A stretch of 64,000 bases of DNA, from positions 27,145,933 through 27,209,932 of the forward strand of contig OZ021724.1 of NCBI GenBank assembly GCA_963978545.1. Reading direction: 5' to 3'. Positions 32,553 through 43,612 of this stretch are shown here, one piece after another. The notes beneath the pieces were generated by a model. It was given only the letters and a program-made list of their open reading frames with translations, was not told the origin of the DNA and ran no database searches. The translations under genes and the position numbers were made by a program. Every line of letters starts with the position of its first letter. The stretch's first letter is position 1. Origin of the DNA: Linyphia triangularis. Taxonomy: Eukaryota > Arthropoda > Arachnida > Araneae > Linyphiidae.

Positions 32553-34815
32553 TAAGCATCTGTAAATGCATAAAAAAATAAATGGAATTAGTAAAAATTA
32601 ATAAATTAAACTTAATGCAAAAATACAAAATCCCTTAAATAAATAGTTACTCTTCCGCTTAACGAGTACCACATAAAAACCGCCAAATTGCTGGGATAAC
32701 TCATCTAAACTAATCATTAATCCAATTAATCATTTTCAATTCCTATAACAAACCGTAATAGGATTACTATAGCAACCCTATAGCAAACCACAAACATTTA
32801 GGCTTGGCGATACATTTACGCATCATTTGAACATGTAAACATTTAAACTTGGTGCCAACTGCGCCAACTGATACCCGTCTAACGGAAGAGTACCAATAAA
32901 TAATCAACTGCGAAATCTGGATTCTTAATTCATTAAGACGTAGTTAACAATACCAAAATACAAATCAGTGTTTAAATATTGGCATACAACTACACGGAGC
33001 AAATTATACTTGTCCACTTTGTAAAAATACCTGGCCTAATTCCTATACAAAATAATAAAGCTAGGCCTTTTCCCAGCCTCTTTAAATCCAACATTCACAC
33101 ATTTGTCAACAATCCCTCGATACCTAAACCCCTCCATCATATTTTTATCTCGATACTTCGCCAGCAAGATCAGCTTTGAACCATATCCCGCCAGGAAAGG
33201 TATAGATAGGGATCTAAGAAGGCCTAGGGGTCGGCCTATAGGCCCCCAAACCTGTCAACCCCAGTAACAGATGTTCCAACTGAACTATGACACTTATATT
33301 AATAACCCTCAGATGAAAATCTTCTAGAAGCAAAGGCGCTAGCGGATTTTTTTTTTCTTCTTTTCTTCAGTTCTGGGGATACATTATTGCGCTTTTTAGG
33401 GGCTGCTAGAAGTGAAGTGAATGGAGGCTGAGTGTTATGTGGAGTAAACAGGTTGGCCTTCAGGTATTGTAGGGAGGTTGAGATTTCAATATGGTTTTTC
33501 GGGGTTGAATGGTTTTTATGAATTTTGTTTATTATACCCCCACACCCTTGGACGTTTGTATTGTCGGCTTTTGTGATGTTATGGGTTTAGCAATTTGTTC
33601 GATTTTTTCCATGTGAAAGTTGTTTGGTGATTGAAATATTTATTGTGAAGGGGGGAGAGAGAGGGGGGGGGGGAGGGAGAGAATTTTTTTGGCTTAGTAC
33701 AGATTTTTATTGGAATGGAAAATTAAGAACTGAAAAATATTTAAATGAGATAAAAAGTACAGGATATCTTAAAAATGTAAAATTTGTTTTTATTTCTTTG
33801 TGTAAGTAGCAAAGATGGATGAACAATTGGTATTATTAAAATGCATAATAGTGTTTTTTTGTTTGTTTTTTTTTAAATTTTTTTTTTATATGAAAATTTA
33901 GAAGAAAAACGTGCATAAGTAAAAACTGGAGAGACTATTAACTTTCTTATCACAGGGGTTGTGTCAGTAAGAGAAAAAAAAGGACACAAATGTCGCCAAT
34001 TTACGTTTTCGGTGGGGATTTTGGCAACATTTAATCTAACCCTTTATTGTACGTTTTTTTTTCTTTTTAACTAAATAATTTTTCGTTTTCTTTTTTACCC
34101 TGGACAGCTGAAAAAAATACATAATCATCCTAGGTACATATTTTATAAAATAATTAATTAAATTCGTTGTGTAACATATATGCAACATCACATATGTAAA
34201 CGAAGCATGTTGTTGTTGAGAAATTGGCGAGATTGATTACGATTTTGGCGAAAAAAATAAAAAAAATTTGGCACTATTATGCATTTTTTTTTAAAATTTG
34301 GTATAGAATAATGTTAGCACTGTTTATCTCTACAATATATTATTACTGAAGCTCAAACTAAACAAGTTATTTTAAATTAATTAAATAAGTTTATGGGAAA
34401 TAGAATATTTTTAGCGACGTAAAATATAATTAAAACTGACTTTCAATTCGTTACGATTCTTAGAATAATTTAGATAACATCTATTAAACTTTCAGGTATA
34501 CATTATGCTAAAACTTATTAAACGATTTTTTTAATTTAATAATTATTAATAAAACAAAATAAACTTATATAAAATTTAATTTTGCTTCAATTTGACTGAC
34601 AAAAACATGACATTCTTAAAAAGTTATTCTTATAAATTGTTGGCTAACAGATGATTGTTTAATTCTTGCTTCTTGATTGTTTAATTTTTCTAGACCTTAG
34701 ATAATTTTTTTTTCTTTCAAATCTTCATTTTTCAATTATCTTTTTTAAAAATAAGTGTAAATCACTTTACTATCTTAAATAAGACATCCTTTTTGTAAAC
34801 CAAATTTTTAAGTTT
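32553..34815. other. Unassigned AT-rich sequence with purine tracts
   Basis: GA/G-rich tract at 33650-33682. At 33190-33255 several GGCC palindromes (AAGGCCTAGG, GGCCTATAGGCC) cluster. Near 33990-34270 words such as GTCGCCAATTT and AAATTGGCGAGATT resemble the U3 of the LTR family next door, perhaps an old LTR remnant. No gene. Confidence 0.4.
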
Positions 34816-34819
34816 ATAT

Positions 34820-35577
34820 TGTTGCGTTGGAGGGGTTCGAAAGATTTGAAGCCAAAGCAGATCAAAACTTGCAGAAATTTATTCCAATATAAATCTTCAC
34901 AGATTCCTTTACAACTCCAGAACTTCTCGTTCTAGTAGACTCAATACAGCTCTTTTCACAACAATAGAGCACAAAACAGCAGTTAAAAACTAACTCAGTG
35001 ACTCAAAATCAACTAACTTCTCCGCTCTCTTGGTCAGCCTTATGTAGGACAGGTGAATCTTCCAGAGATAGACATTTGGAGAACTTTCCAGATCGTAGTC
35101 GAAAAGTCCTATACATGTACAGCCGACCAAACGGTATAGTGGTTAGCGTGCTAGCTTCTAGACCGCGAGGTTGCGGGTTCGAGTCCCGTGTTAGGCATGG
35201 GTGTTTGTAAATGTATGTTGGCTTGTCTAATGACGAATGTTTCGGCGCATTATAGCCCTCGTGTTGCTGACGGCGCCAGATAATCTGAATACAACCAACC
35301 TATACATGTTCATGGAGACCGAAAATGTCGCCAAATGGTCGCCAACTTGGCTCCATCTCGCCAATTTGGTGAGATTGCCATTACCATAATGTTAAATGCC
35401 CTGCTCCTTGTAAAACTCGCTTCCCAGCGTTACCTCTGTAAAACTCGTTATCAAGCATCAAGAGACTCATTGCAAGGAAACAAACTATTGCATTGCCTTA
35501 TGCGAAATGTACAGAAATTTATCTATTTAAAAATTTAACACTACGAAATATTTACAAATATACAAAAATTCGTAACA
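34820..35577 (-). mobile_element. Solo LTR (minus orientation) carrying a SINE
   Basis: On the minus strand it starts TGTTACGAATTTTTGTATAT and ends CAACGCAACA, with 4-bp duplications ATAT (34816-34819; 35578-35581). It aligns to the plus-oriented LTR at 36794-37450 along its length. Without the SINE insert it is about 90 bp shorter than that copy, so it has internal deletions. TG..CA ends, a 4-bp TSD and size fit a Ty3/gypsy-type LTR. No internal retrotransposon genes are seen, hence solo. Confidence 0.88.
35119..35298 (+). mobile_element. SINE1, full-length copy inside the solo LTR
   Basis: The best plus-strand copy of the family. Head from 35122, A box 35137-35151 (TAGTGGTTAGCGTGC), B box 35176-35186 (GGTTCGAGTCC), body with CGGCGCATTATAG and GACGGCGCCAGATAATCT, tail GAATACAACCAA. 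A perfect 11-bp TSD CCTATACATGT lies at 35108-35118 and 35299-35309. Because it sits inside the LTR, the LTR is older. Confidence 0.96.
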
Positions 35578-35581
35578 ATAT

Positions 35582-36433
35582 AATTTCAAAATAAAATGTT
35601 TCTGGATTGAAACATTCTGTGAATAACATATCGATAACAAATACACAATAAACTTCCGCATCTGGGACAACCAACTACTTTTTATAACACACCAATCTTA
35701 TTTATATATCACCTGGGAGCTGTTACAAATAGAGAATTGTCACTGAAAGTCATGCAATGCATTTGCATTAATAGAAGTTGGCGTGATACTTCTATTTATT
35801 TCTATTTATGTAAGTGTTACTGATATTTCTGGCGATACAGACACGAGCAAAAAATTAAATACTCTTACCCTGTACATAAATTTCATATCCGGTGAAATAG
35901 CATTAAGTAGAAAAATTTGAATATTTTATTGAGATGAATTTTAGGTTCCCAAGGATGCAAATAAATATATTTAGAGTTTAAATTTTGTCGCACTTTTTTT
36001 TTTTTTTTTGTAATATGGCTGAGAATATGTTTAAAGATAAAAGTCGCGTTTGTTGTGTTTACGCAATGAGATTATATCACATACAAGATTTTTTTATGTA
36101 TTTAAATTAAAATTTTCTGAGGTAATTTTAACTTTTCAATTTTTATTGTTAATTGGTATTTTAATTGGTTTTAAGGACTTGAAGAAAGTAAAGACGTCTT
36201 TATGTTTGCGTTGTGAAATTGAAATTTCGAAGTCTGGAGTTTCAATTAATTTTTCAAATAGTTGTAGGAATAAAAGTTGGAAGGAATGAAATTTTTTAAG
36301 TAAAATATTAAACTTTGTTTTGCACAGTTAAAAGTGAACTCAAATGAAATATTTAAAGTGAAATGCGTAAGAGGCGTTTTTTTCCCCTTCTTTTAATAGG
36401 AAAACGTTCACTATAAAATGATTTTAAACTAAT
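35582..36433. other. Unassigned spacer between the two solo LTRs
   Basis: AT-rich with a T-run near 35994. A short plus-strand frame (36050-36289) has no recognised motif. It does not resemble retrotransposon internal sequence. Confidence 0.5.
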
Positions 36434-36448
36434 CAAAATTCAGTTATG

Positions 36449-36508
36449 GTTGGTTGTTTTCGGATTATCTGGCGCCGTCAGCAACACGAGGGCTATAATG
36501 CACCGAAA
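36449..36508 (-). mobile_element. SINE1, severely 5'-truncated copy with perfect TSD
   Basis: Only the last 60 bp of SINE1 (GGCGCC body end and CAAC tail) are present, bracketed by a perfect 15-bp duplication CAAAATTCAGTTATG (36434-36448; 36509-36523). The truncation is therefore original to the insertion (incomplete reverse transcription), not later decay. Confidence 0.95.
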
Positions 36509-36793
36509 CAAAATTCAGTTATGATGTTGAATTGAACACAATGTGTTTAAATTATTGGAACATTCTTTGTTTCTTCTCATTTTCTAAATTTTTCAAGTTG
36601 TCGTCTACTATATTAGTATTTTAATTTTTAATTATATATAATAGTCACTTTCATCTAATTATCAAAATACATTCATTTTGTAATACTGATAGCTTATCTG
36701 TAGAAGAAACACCATATTTATAAATAAAATTTGCTAATTTTTTTTCTTATTTTAAATGTTTTACTCTTTATTCCATTTAAATTTAAAATATAA

Positions 36794-37450
36794 TGTTACG
36801 AATTTCTGTATATTTGAAAATATTCCGTAGTATTGATTAGGTAAATAGGAAAATTTATGTACATTTCGCAAAAGGCTTTGCAAGAGTACGCTTTCCTGCA
36901 ATGTCTGTCTTAATGCTTGAAAACGTGTTTTACAGAGATAATGCTGGGAAGCGAGTTTTACAAAGAGAAGGCCATTTAACATTATGGTAATGGCAATCTC
37001 GCCAAATTGGCGAGATAGAGCCAAGTTAGCGACTAATTTTTGTCGCCAAATTTGACGACCATTTGGCGACATTTTCGGTCCCCATGCCCATCTATAGGGC
37101 TTTTCGACTACGATCTGGAAAGTTCTCCAAATTTCTATCTCTGGAAATTTCGAGAAGATTCGCCTTTCCTATAAAAGTCCGGATAAGAGTTAGTTGACTG
37201 GAGTTACTGAGTTAGCTGTCTCTCAGCGAGCATTCAGAGAGTTCCGATAGTGAACTGTATTGCATTGTCTTTTGCGGCGATTTTTAACAGTTGTGTTTTC
37301 AAGTTTTTAACTGCTGTTTTGTGCTCTATTGTTGTGTAAAGAGCTGCATTGAGTCTACTAGAACGAGAAGTTCTGGAGTTATATCGGAATAAACTTCTGC
37401 AAATTTTGATCTGCTTTGGCTTCAAGTCTTTCGAACCCATCAATGCAACA
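36794..37450 (+). mobile_element. Solo LTR (plus orientation), 657 bp
   Basis: Starts TGTTACGAATTTCTGTATAT, ends CATCAATGCAACA, with 4-bp duplications ATAA (36790-36793; 37451-37454). TATAAAA at 37170-37176 and AATAAA at 37388-37393 fit a promoter and poly-A signal. A 21-bp perfect palindrome centred on 37006 (36996-37016, TCTCGCCA half-site) lies in the U3 part, near several (A/T)TTGGCGA words. It is the same family as 34820-35577. A Ty3/gypsy type is likely but unproven. Confidence 0.9.
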
Positions 37451-37454
37451 ATAA

Positions 37455-38266
37455 TAAATGCATCAACAATATTATTTGACAAAGGGATGTTTTGTCGCTT
37501 GTTTCATAGATCTTCAAGAATAATTTTTTTTTTTCCTTCAATTTTTAATATTTTCGTTTAATATCCTAAAAGTAGAATATCGTAGCATATCGCTTTTATT
37601 TAATAATACTTTCTGCTTGAAATTGGTATTTGTTTAAATAGGAAAATATAAATAATATATATTTTATTTTCTGACTTTCTGCGTAGCCTTTTATCAATAT
37701 TTCATTTTTAAATTTACTTATACCTCTACGTGACCTCATTAAATAAAATGTTACGACCACATAAAACAAATTCATCTGCAATAAAATCTACATTTGTGTG
37801 CTAAAAAATTCCTTCTTTAATATTTTTTATATTTAAGTTGATTTTAGTGCATTGCATTGACAATTCTTACATAATTTCACATTGTATTTTGATAACACAT
37901 TCGATATTAACGCGCATAAAATATCAATAATATCTTCCCTGCGAAATTAAAGTTTATGGTGTATTTATTTACGGTGTATCTGAAATTCGAAACTTTCAGG
38001 TGCAGTTGACAGGCACACTTGATAAATTGCTCAAAATTTTAAACTGATACACGTTGATAAAAATGCTATTTTATATTGATAACGTTTTAATTTTAAGAGA
38101 AAAATTGATTGTAATAACTCATTAAAATAGTTTTTATACATAGTTGTTATTGCCCTTAGAGTATCGAATACGTCTCGTGTTAGCATTTATGAACTTAATG
38201 TATTAGCTAACGACCCCGAGAAATCTCGGGTTAATGCAGCTGACGAAATTACAAGTTTAATTATTC
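37455..38266. other. Unassigned AT-rich sequence
   Basis: No gene or repeat recognised. Confidence 0.5.
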
Positions 38267-38569
38267 TAGTCCGAGAGGAGACTGGAAATATACCCCATCT
38301 ACTACCATGTAGAGAAATGGTAGATTATTAATATACTGGTCTGCCGGGGTAAAAATGGTCGAAAATCGACTTTAAATGAAGTAAACTAAATCCGATAACC
38401 AAATACGTCTGTGAGGAAGGGGGTTACAGACGATTTCTCTGCTCAGGTGCAAATTACTCGCATCTTTAAAAATGAGCCAAGTTGACATATTACGTCACTG
38501 ATACTTACGGTAAGAAATTCAGAACTATTCTCGATTAGGTAATTAAACTTGCAGTCGCCTCTCAGTCTA
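38267..38569. mobile_element. Palindromic DNA element, internally deleted copy
   Basis: Both ends are present: TAGTCCGAGAGGAGACTG at left and CAGTCGCCTCTCAGTCTA at right. CTGGTCTGCCGGGGTAAAAA, ATCGACTTTAAATGA, GACGATTTCTC and GAGCCAAGTTGACATATTAC match the left arm and centre of the 665-bp copy. The right arm is mostly deleted. Confidence 0.85.
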
Positions 38570-38626
38570 TTTACCAATGCGTTAAAATTATGGCTAACGC
38601 ATTGGCAATAGACTGAGAGGCACTGC
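38551..38626. repeat. Secondary hairpin overlapping the palindromic element's end
   Basis: The element's last bases plus 15 bp of flank (38551-38585) reappear inverted at 38595-38626 around a 9-nt centre. The arms share CCAATGCGTTA and the CCTCTCAGTCTAT end. The flank itself is therefore duplicated in inverted order. Confidence 0.8.
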
Positions 38627-39289
38627 ACTGACTGAGAGACCAATGCACTTGATGTCGGAAATCATTCCATCATGCATGAAAAAGGCCTAACCACAATACT
38701 TTTACCGTATGAAACATACTCGGTTCAGGCAACCGTAAATTTCCATTCACGGGCACTGAGATAAAGAATCAGCTCGGTGTTTACGGGATGCTTCACTTTC
38801 TACTATTTAGCACGCATCCAAAAGTCCGCTCACAACCACAAATCCCCTTATGTGTCCCCCAATCACTCCAAATCCAGTAGTCATTCAACTAATGTTTCAG
38901 TACCACCCCAATGTTCATTAGTCATTGTCCTGGTCGACCAGTCCCTGTGGCCTTGTCACCTCCCCGTATCACCTGTCGTCAAACCTCACAAGACTCGCAC
39001 ACCTGCGGGAGCACCTACATTCCCCATTCGAGGAAGAACGCAGGCACACTATCATTACGACACATCTACATGTCAATCGTCTGGGCTCCAACTTTTCGTG
39101 ATTAATACCCCCCCCCCTTCTCCCTCCCCCACTCTCTAAAAAGAAGGGTTCATGTCAGAAGAAAAGATCATTACTTCACTCTATTTCTTTCCTCGTATGT
39201 CAACCTCTTTCTTTTTCCACATCGTCTGCCTTTCACACTATCGTCTGGCCTTTTCACTAACAACATTACGTGATTATTCGTAACCACCC
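38627..39289. other. Unassigned sequence, C-rich in the second half
   Basis: A 120-codon plus-strand frame (38777-39139) is Pro/Ser/His-rich because of C-rich DNA and ends in a CCCCCCCCTTCTCC tract. I find no domain and do not call a gene. Confidence 0.4.
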
Positions 39290-39732
39290 AACAAAGGGCC
39301 TCAACCAAACGACTGTCCACCCTCCTGAAATTCTTCTCCAGTCTTGTTGGGTTGGTGGAGAGGGGGAAATCATCTGCAGCTCCCCGCCCACCCTAGGGGG
39401 ATGACGTTTCTTCCTTCCACTCCCTCTCCCCCCCCCCCCCCTACCGCGAGGCGTGGAAAACACTCGCCAGGAGAAACTCATTCGAAGCCGTGTCGTTCGA
39501 GAAGGCAGTACGTGCAATCGTGCTCTCTTGTGTTTTTGTTCTTTTTGCCTGACGACCGGTTGCGTCGTGTTGTGCTGTGGGAAATCGTTTGGTGTCTTCA
39601 GTTTCAGACGATAAAAAGGTGGAATGAGAGCTTAGCTGTGTGTTTCTTGTTCGGAGTACTTTGTGCGTTCTTTTTTATTATTTATATTGGATATGTGGTT
39701 TACCCCCATGGTGACAACAAGTGTCGGTGAGT
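39290..39732 (+). promoter_or_regulatory. Candidate promoter / first exon with splice donor
   Basis: A GC-richer patch with a 14-nt C-run (39428-39441) is followed by CG-containing words (CGAAGCCGTGTCGTTCGAGA) and TCAGTT near 39597, which fits the arthropod initiator TCAGT. An ATG at 39708-39710 in the context CCCCCATGG begins a few codons that end at G/GTGAGT (donor 39727-39732). This is the pattern of a first exon with a short N-terminal coding piece. No acceptor or protein family is identified, so it is a hypothesis only. Confidence 0.25.
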
Positions 39733-42700
39733 TATTTTGTTTGTATTTTTTTTTTTTTATTATTATTACTATTATCGTTTGGTATGTTCTTATTGGAAGT
39801 TTTATGGTTTGGGAAATGGGTTTTTCCGTTCGTTATTATTCTGGAATAAAATGCTCCGTTGTTTTAAGTGCAATAAACCGAATAAGGAAAGGGCTTTTAA
39901 AGATGCTTCATTCCGATGTGTATGACGTTTAGACATTTTCAAATGGTAAACAACTTGCTTTCTCAAAAATTCCATTTTGTTATCAAACATGGATTGTTCT
40001 GTTCGATTTTGTGTTTTGAATTTTAAGGTACCAGGATGGATTTTATTATATGAAAACAGTTTAAAACGCAACTCATGTTAAATGCATTACTTTGCGCTAA
40101 GAATTGTATGATTCAATTTTACTACTATATTGTCGGCGCTTTGATAATTTTCTTATACTACATATAGTTCTCGAATACTAATATCCATTCGAAATTTTAA
40201 TCCGTCATTCTGATGTTCATCTCGCTAATTAAAACATAATATTCTGAGATTTTTTTCTTTTGTTAAAGTAGGCAATGCCGTGCATCTTTTACAATTTAAT
40301 ATGTTTCTAAAGACTAATAATTTTTTTCAAATTTATTTCGCCGGCTTTCCACTATTAAAAGCTATAAAATAAACATTAACTTTTTAAAGGATGGTAAATC
40401 AAGAAATGAAATCAAATAACTATTATTTCGAACTTAATATGAATTTCCAAAGATGTCAAAAATTTAAAAGAAAAATATAATGTACAGCACCTAAGCATAC
40501 TGATAATTTGGTATATTTTCAAGTTTATTTATTTAATTAATAATGCGAATTAAAACTTTTATTTTATACACACCTTTTTGGGCGAAAATTTGTTGTGTGT
40601 GAGCTTCAATTTAAACTTGGAAGAAAATATTCCAAGGTGAAAATATTTATATTCTATTTGCCACTCATAGCGAAGGCAATTTCATAGTATTAAAAATATT
40701 ACAATACGAACAGCTTTAATAATCCTTAACTTTAACTGTAATAGCAGGGTGTGTTTTATAATTCCGCCTAACAATGAATCTTATCAAGTGACATATATCC
40801 AATTAATGAATATATTTTACGTTATCAAGGTTACAAATGTAGATCAAATACCAAATCAGTTATTTATATCTGACATTTCAAATGAATTTTGTGAATAAAT
40901 TAAATTTTATTTTTGGGATTTTCTCCTCTGGTTTGGAAAAAAGAAAATGCTCTTATATAAAAACGCTATTGTTGAATATACTTTTATTTTAATCTTTTGA
41001 AATGAACTTTTCGAACGGAATGATTAATTATCGTCTGCTGAAGTAAACTGAAGTGAAACTAGTCAAAGTTAAATTTCATTGTTGATCATAAGGATTAAAT
41101 AGAGATTATATTATAAGCAAAATCGGGCTAAAAATTGGCTCGAGTTTGAAATAGTGAGTTTTTTTATTGTTATAATTATATATTTGATTGCTGGGCGTTT
41201 TTCAAAAGTACTTTTACTTCCAAATTTTGTTCGCCAAGTTTTTTTTTTTTTTTTTTTTAAATTATTATTATTATTATTTTTTTTTTTTTATCGTCTGGTG
41301 ATTGAAAATGATGTTTTTATTAAATACAAATCATATTTTCAAATTTGTTTTTATGAAACTCTTTGTAATATTCGAATCGAAAATATTAATAAAGCGCATG
41401 AAATATAGTTACTCGCCTAAAAATTAACTTTTTTTCTCTTGGAATGATTATGCGGAATTTATGCACGACATTGTTTAGAGTTCTGTTTTTCTATCGTTAA
41501 CCAAAACACCTTTAAAAACAAGTTCTTGTTTTTAAATTGAATTATCCAATCACAAACCCTTATTTAATTTCCCCCTTCGGACAATTTCAAAATCAGTTAA
41601 CTGTGACTCTTCATCCATTGCTATAATAACGTCCAACACAAATGACGTTTATTTATTCTTTTAAACCGACTATTTACCGTAAATAAACAGTTTGTGTTAT
41701 TCCAAACTGAAAGTTTGAAGTAAAAATAAAGATCTAATCAAACCCATTTAAATTCTAACTATATTTTTATTATTTTCGAAATATATTTAGTAAAAATAAA
41801 AATGTGGTTGGATATTATTAAATCCTCTTCTAAATTCCACTTATTCTGAATAACTACATCTTATCACATAACATTCACGATATTTATGTTAAAGAAAAGT
41901 TTATTTTTATAAAACTTAACTTTTCCCTACCGCTCTATTTAAATATGCGCTTTACACGTTAAAAGCAAATACAACTCTTTTTTTAGAACACATTTCACTC
42001 AGACTTAGCATAAAAGGTTCTTTTTATAGGAATTTGGAACTTCTAGTTATATATTTCAATGCAATGATAGAGCAGATTAGATTACACATTTCCATTAGTG
42101 TTGCCAATATGCCGGGGCACAATTTTAATCAAAAATTCTTCCGGTGGAATAGTTTCATTCCGAGATTTTTGTGACAGAGGGGAGGGAAAAGGTTCGAAAA
42201 GAAGTTGCAGGGCAGACGATCTTGGAATTCCCCTGACGATATTCCCGAAATTTAAATGGAAATCCACACCCTTCCCAATAAATGGAAGGACCGAATGGTT
42301 TTTCTGTGAGAATAAACAACGGCCCGCGGAGAAAAAAATCGTTTGGAAAATGAGAAACAGTTTATTTTTTGTGCGTGGCATCGATTTTATTGAAATGCAG
42401 ATTTCTTTTGTTGTTCAAGAATTTAGTTTGGAAACTTTAGTAGGGAAAGAAGATTGACTTTGAAATAGCAATTTAGCTATTGAATGTACTGACGGTATTT
42501 TTTAGGTGATTCTAATTTTAAAAGTTTAATTACTTGGTATCGAAAATATGCGCAATTGGAAATGTTTGACTGCAAACAGTCGGGATCTTGAATCAGAAAG
42601 AGCTTTCTATGTGTGAGATTTTTTCTCACGCTTAAGAATATTTAAAAAACTTAATAAGATTTTCTATTACGCTCTATAGTATTTTGAGAATTCACTATTT

Positions 42701-42874
42701 GAGATTTTCTCTTTCTCTAATCTAATTTATTTCGGGAACTTTCTATATGAGATTTTCTCTCACGCTTTCATTTTTTGTATCTATATATTGTTTTAAAAAC
42801 TTATCTCGCGTGTGTGTTCTCGTGTACCAATTTTGTTTGAGTTTTGCCAGATTAAAATTTAATACAATAAAAAA
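39733..42874. other. Unassigned AT-rich sequence
   Basis: T-runs near 39748, 41240 and 41280. A GC-richer patch (42100-42330) carries overlapping frames of 119 (plus) and 99 (minus) codons with no recognised domain. No gene is supported. Confidence 0.4.
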
Positions 42875-43612
42875 GCTTTTTACTTTCAATTACCCATATG
42901 TAATACATAGGGTAATGAAAGTAAAGCATTTGCTCAAAAAAAAAAAAAAAATTTTTTTTTCCTGCATTTCTTTACGTTTTGGAACATTCTGATTTAAAAG
43001 AAGTGATCTAAAAAAAAAGGTCTGTCTGTGGTCAGCATAACTCCCGAACAAATTGACCTACGATGTTCAAATTTGGTATGCGAGTTGCTGGTTGGTGGCC
43101 ATGGGAACTACCATTAAGGTTTTCGTCAAAATAGCGCATTCACATAGGGTAGCTGCCATTGAAAATATCATATTTTTCAGTGATTATTAAAATCGTTATA
43201 GCCGGTTTTTAGCAATCACTGAAAAACATTATATTTTCAATGGCAGTTCCATTTTAACTAACGATTAATGGCGGTAACGATTTTAATAAAAATCATGTGC
43301 TAATGCCTCTTAATATGTTCTAAACATCTCCACCTCCGAAATTCCCTTAAAAATGCTTTAATGGCGTAAAAAGTTGAAAAATGAATGCCTCTTTCCTTGA
43401 GCATACCTCATCAACGATCGTTTTTTCTTCTCCCTTCAGTTTCACTTATAATAAAAGATAATATAAGGATTATAGCAAGAAATATCACCAAACTGGCCAT
43501 TTTTTTCTAAATGAATGATGAAAATAACATGACGGTAAATGACACAATTTCCAGTCAGTATTATAGTGTAATTGAAAGCTGTGCTATGTTCCCCATCCCT
43601 AGTTTTGTATGG
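42875..43612 (+). repeat. Dispersed repeat W, copy 2
   Basis: Collinear with 1614-2304 (left end TTTCAATTACCCATATGT, GGTGGCCATGGGAAC, CATTAAGGTTTTCGTC, CATCAACGATCG, TATCACCAAACTGGCC). It contains an internal hairpin not present in copy 1: arms 43153-43186 and 43213-43246, beginning CTGCCATTGAAAATAT. Non-coding. Confidence 0.8.

Noticed and set aside
34998..35210. tRNA gene at the SINE1 head (also at the other SINE copies)
   Set aside because: The A and B boxes are tRNA-like but the anticodon stem does not pair well, and every copy continues into the SINE body and AACC tail with TSDs.
35582..36789. Internal region of a single LTR retrotransposon between the two LTRs
   Set aside because: The LTRs are inverted relative to each other and each has its own TSD, and no gag/pol-like frame lies between.
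38777..39139. Pro/Ser-rich 120-codon frame
   Set aside because: Composition follows the C-rich DNA, and the frame ends in a homopolymer C tract.
42082..42457. Overlapping frames on both strands as a possible gene
   Set aside because: Neither shows a family motif. The region is only modestly GC-richer than its surroundings.
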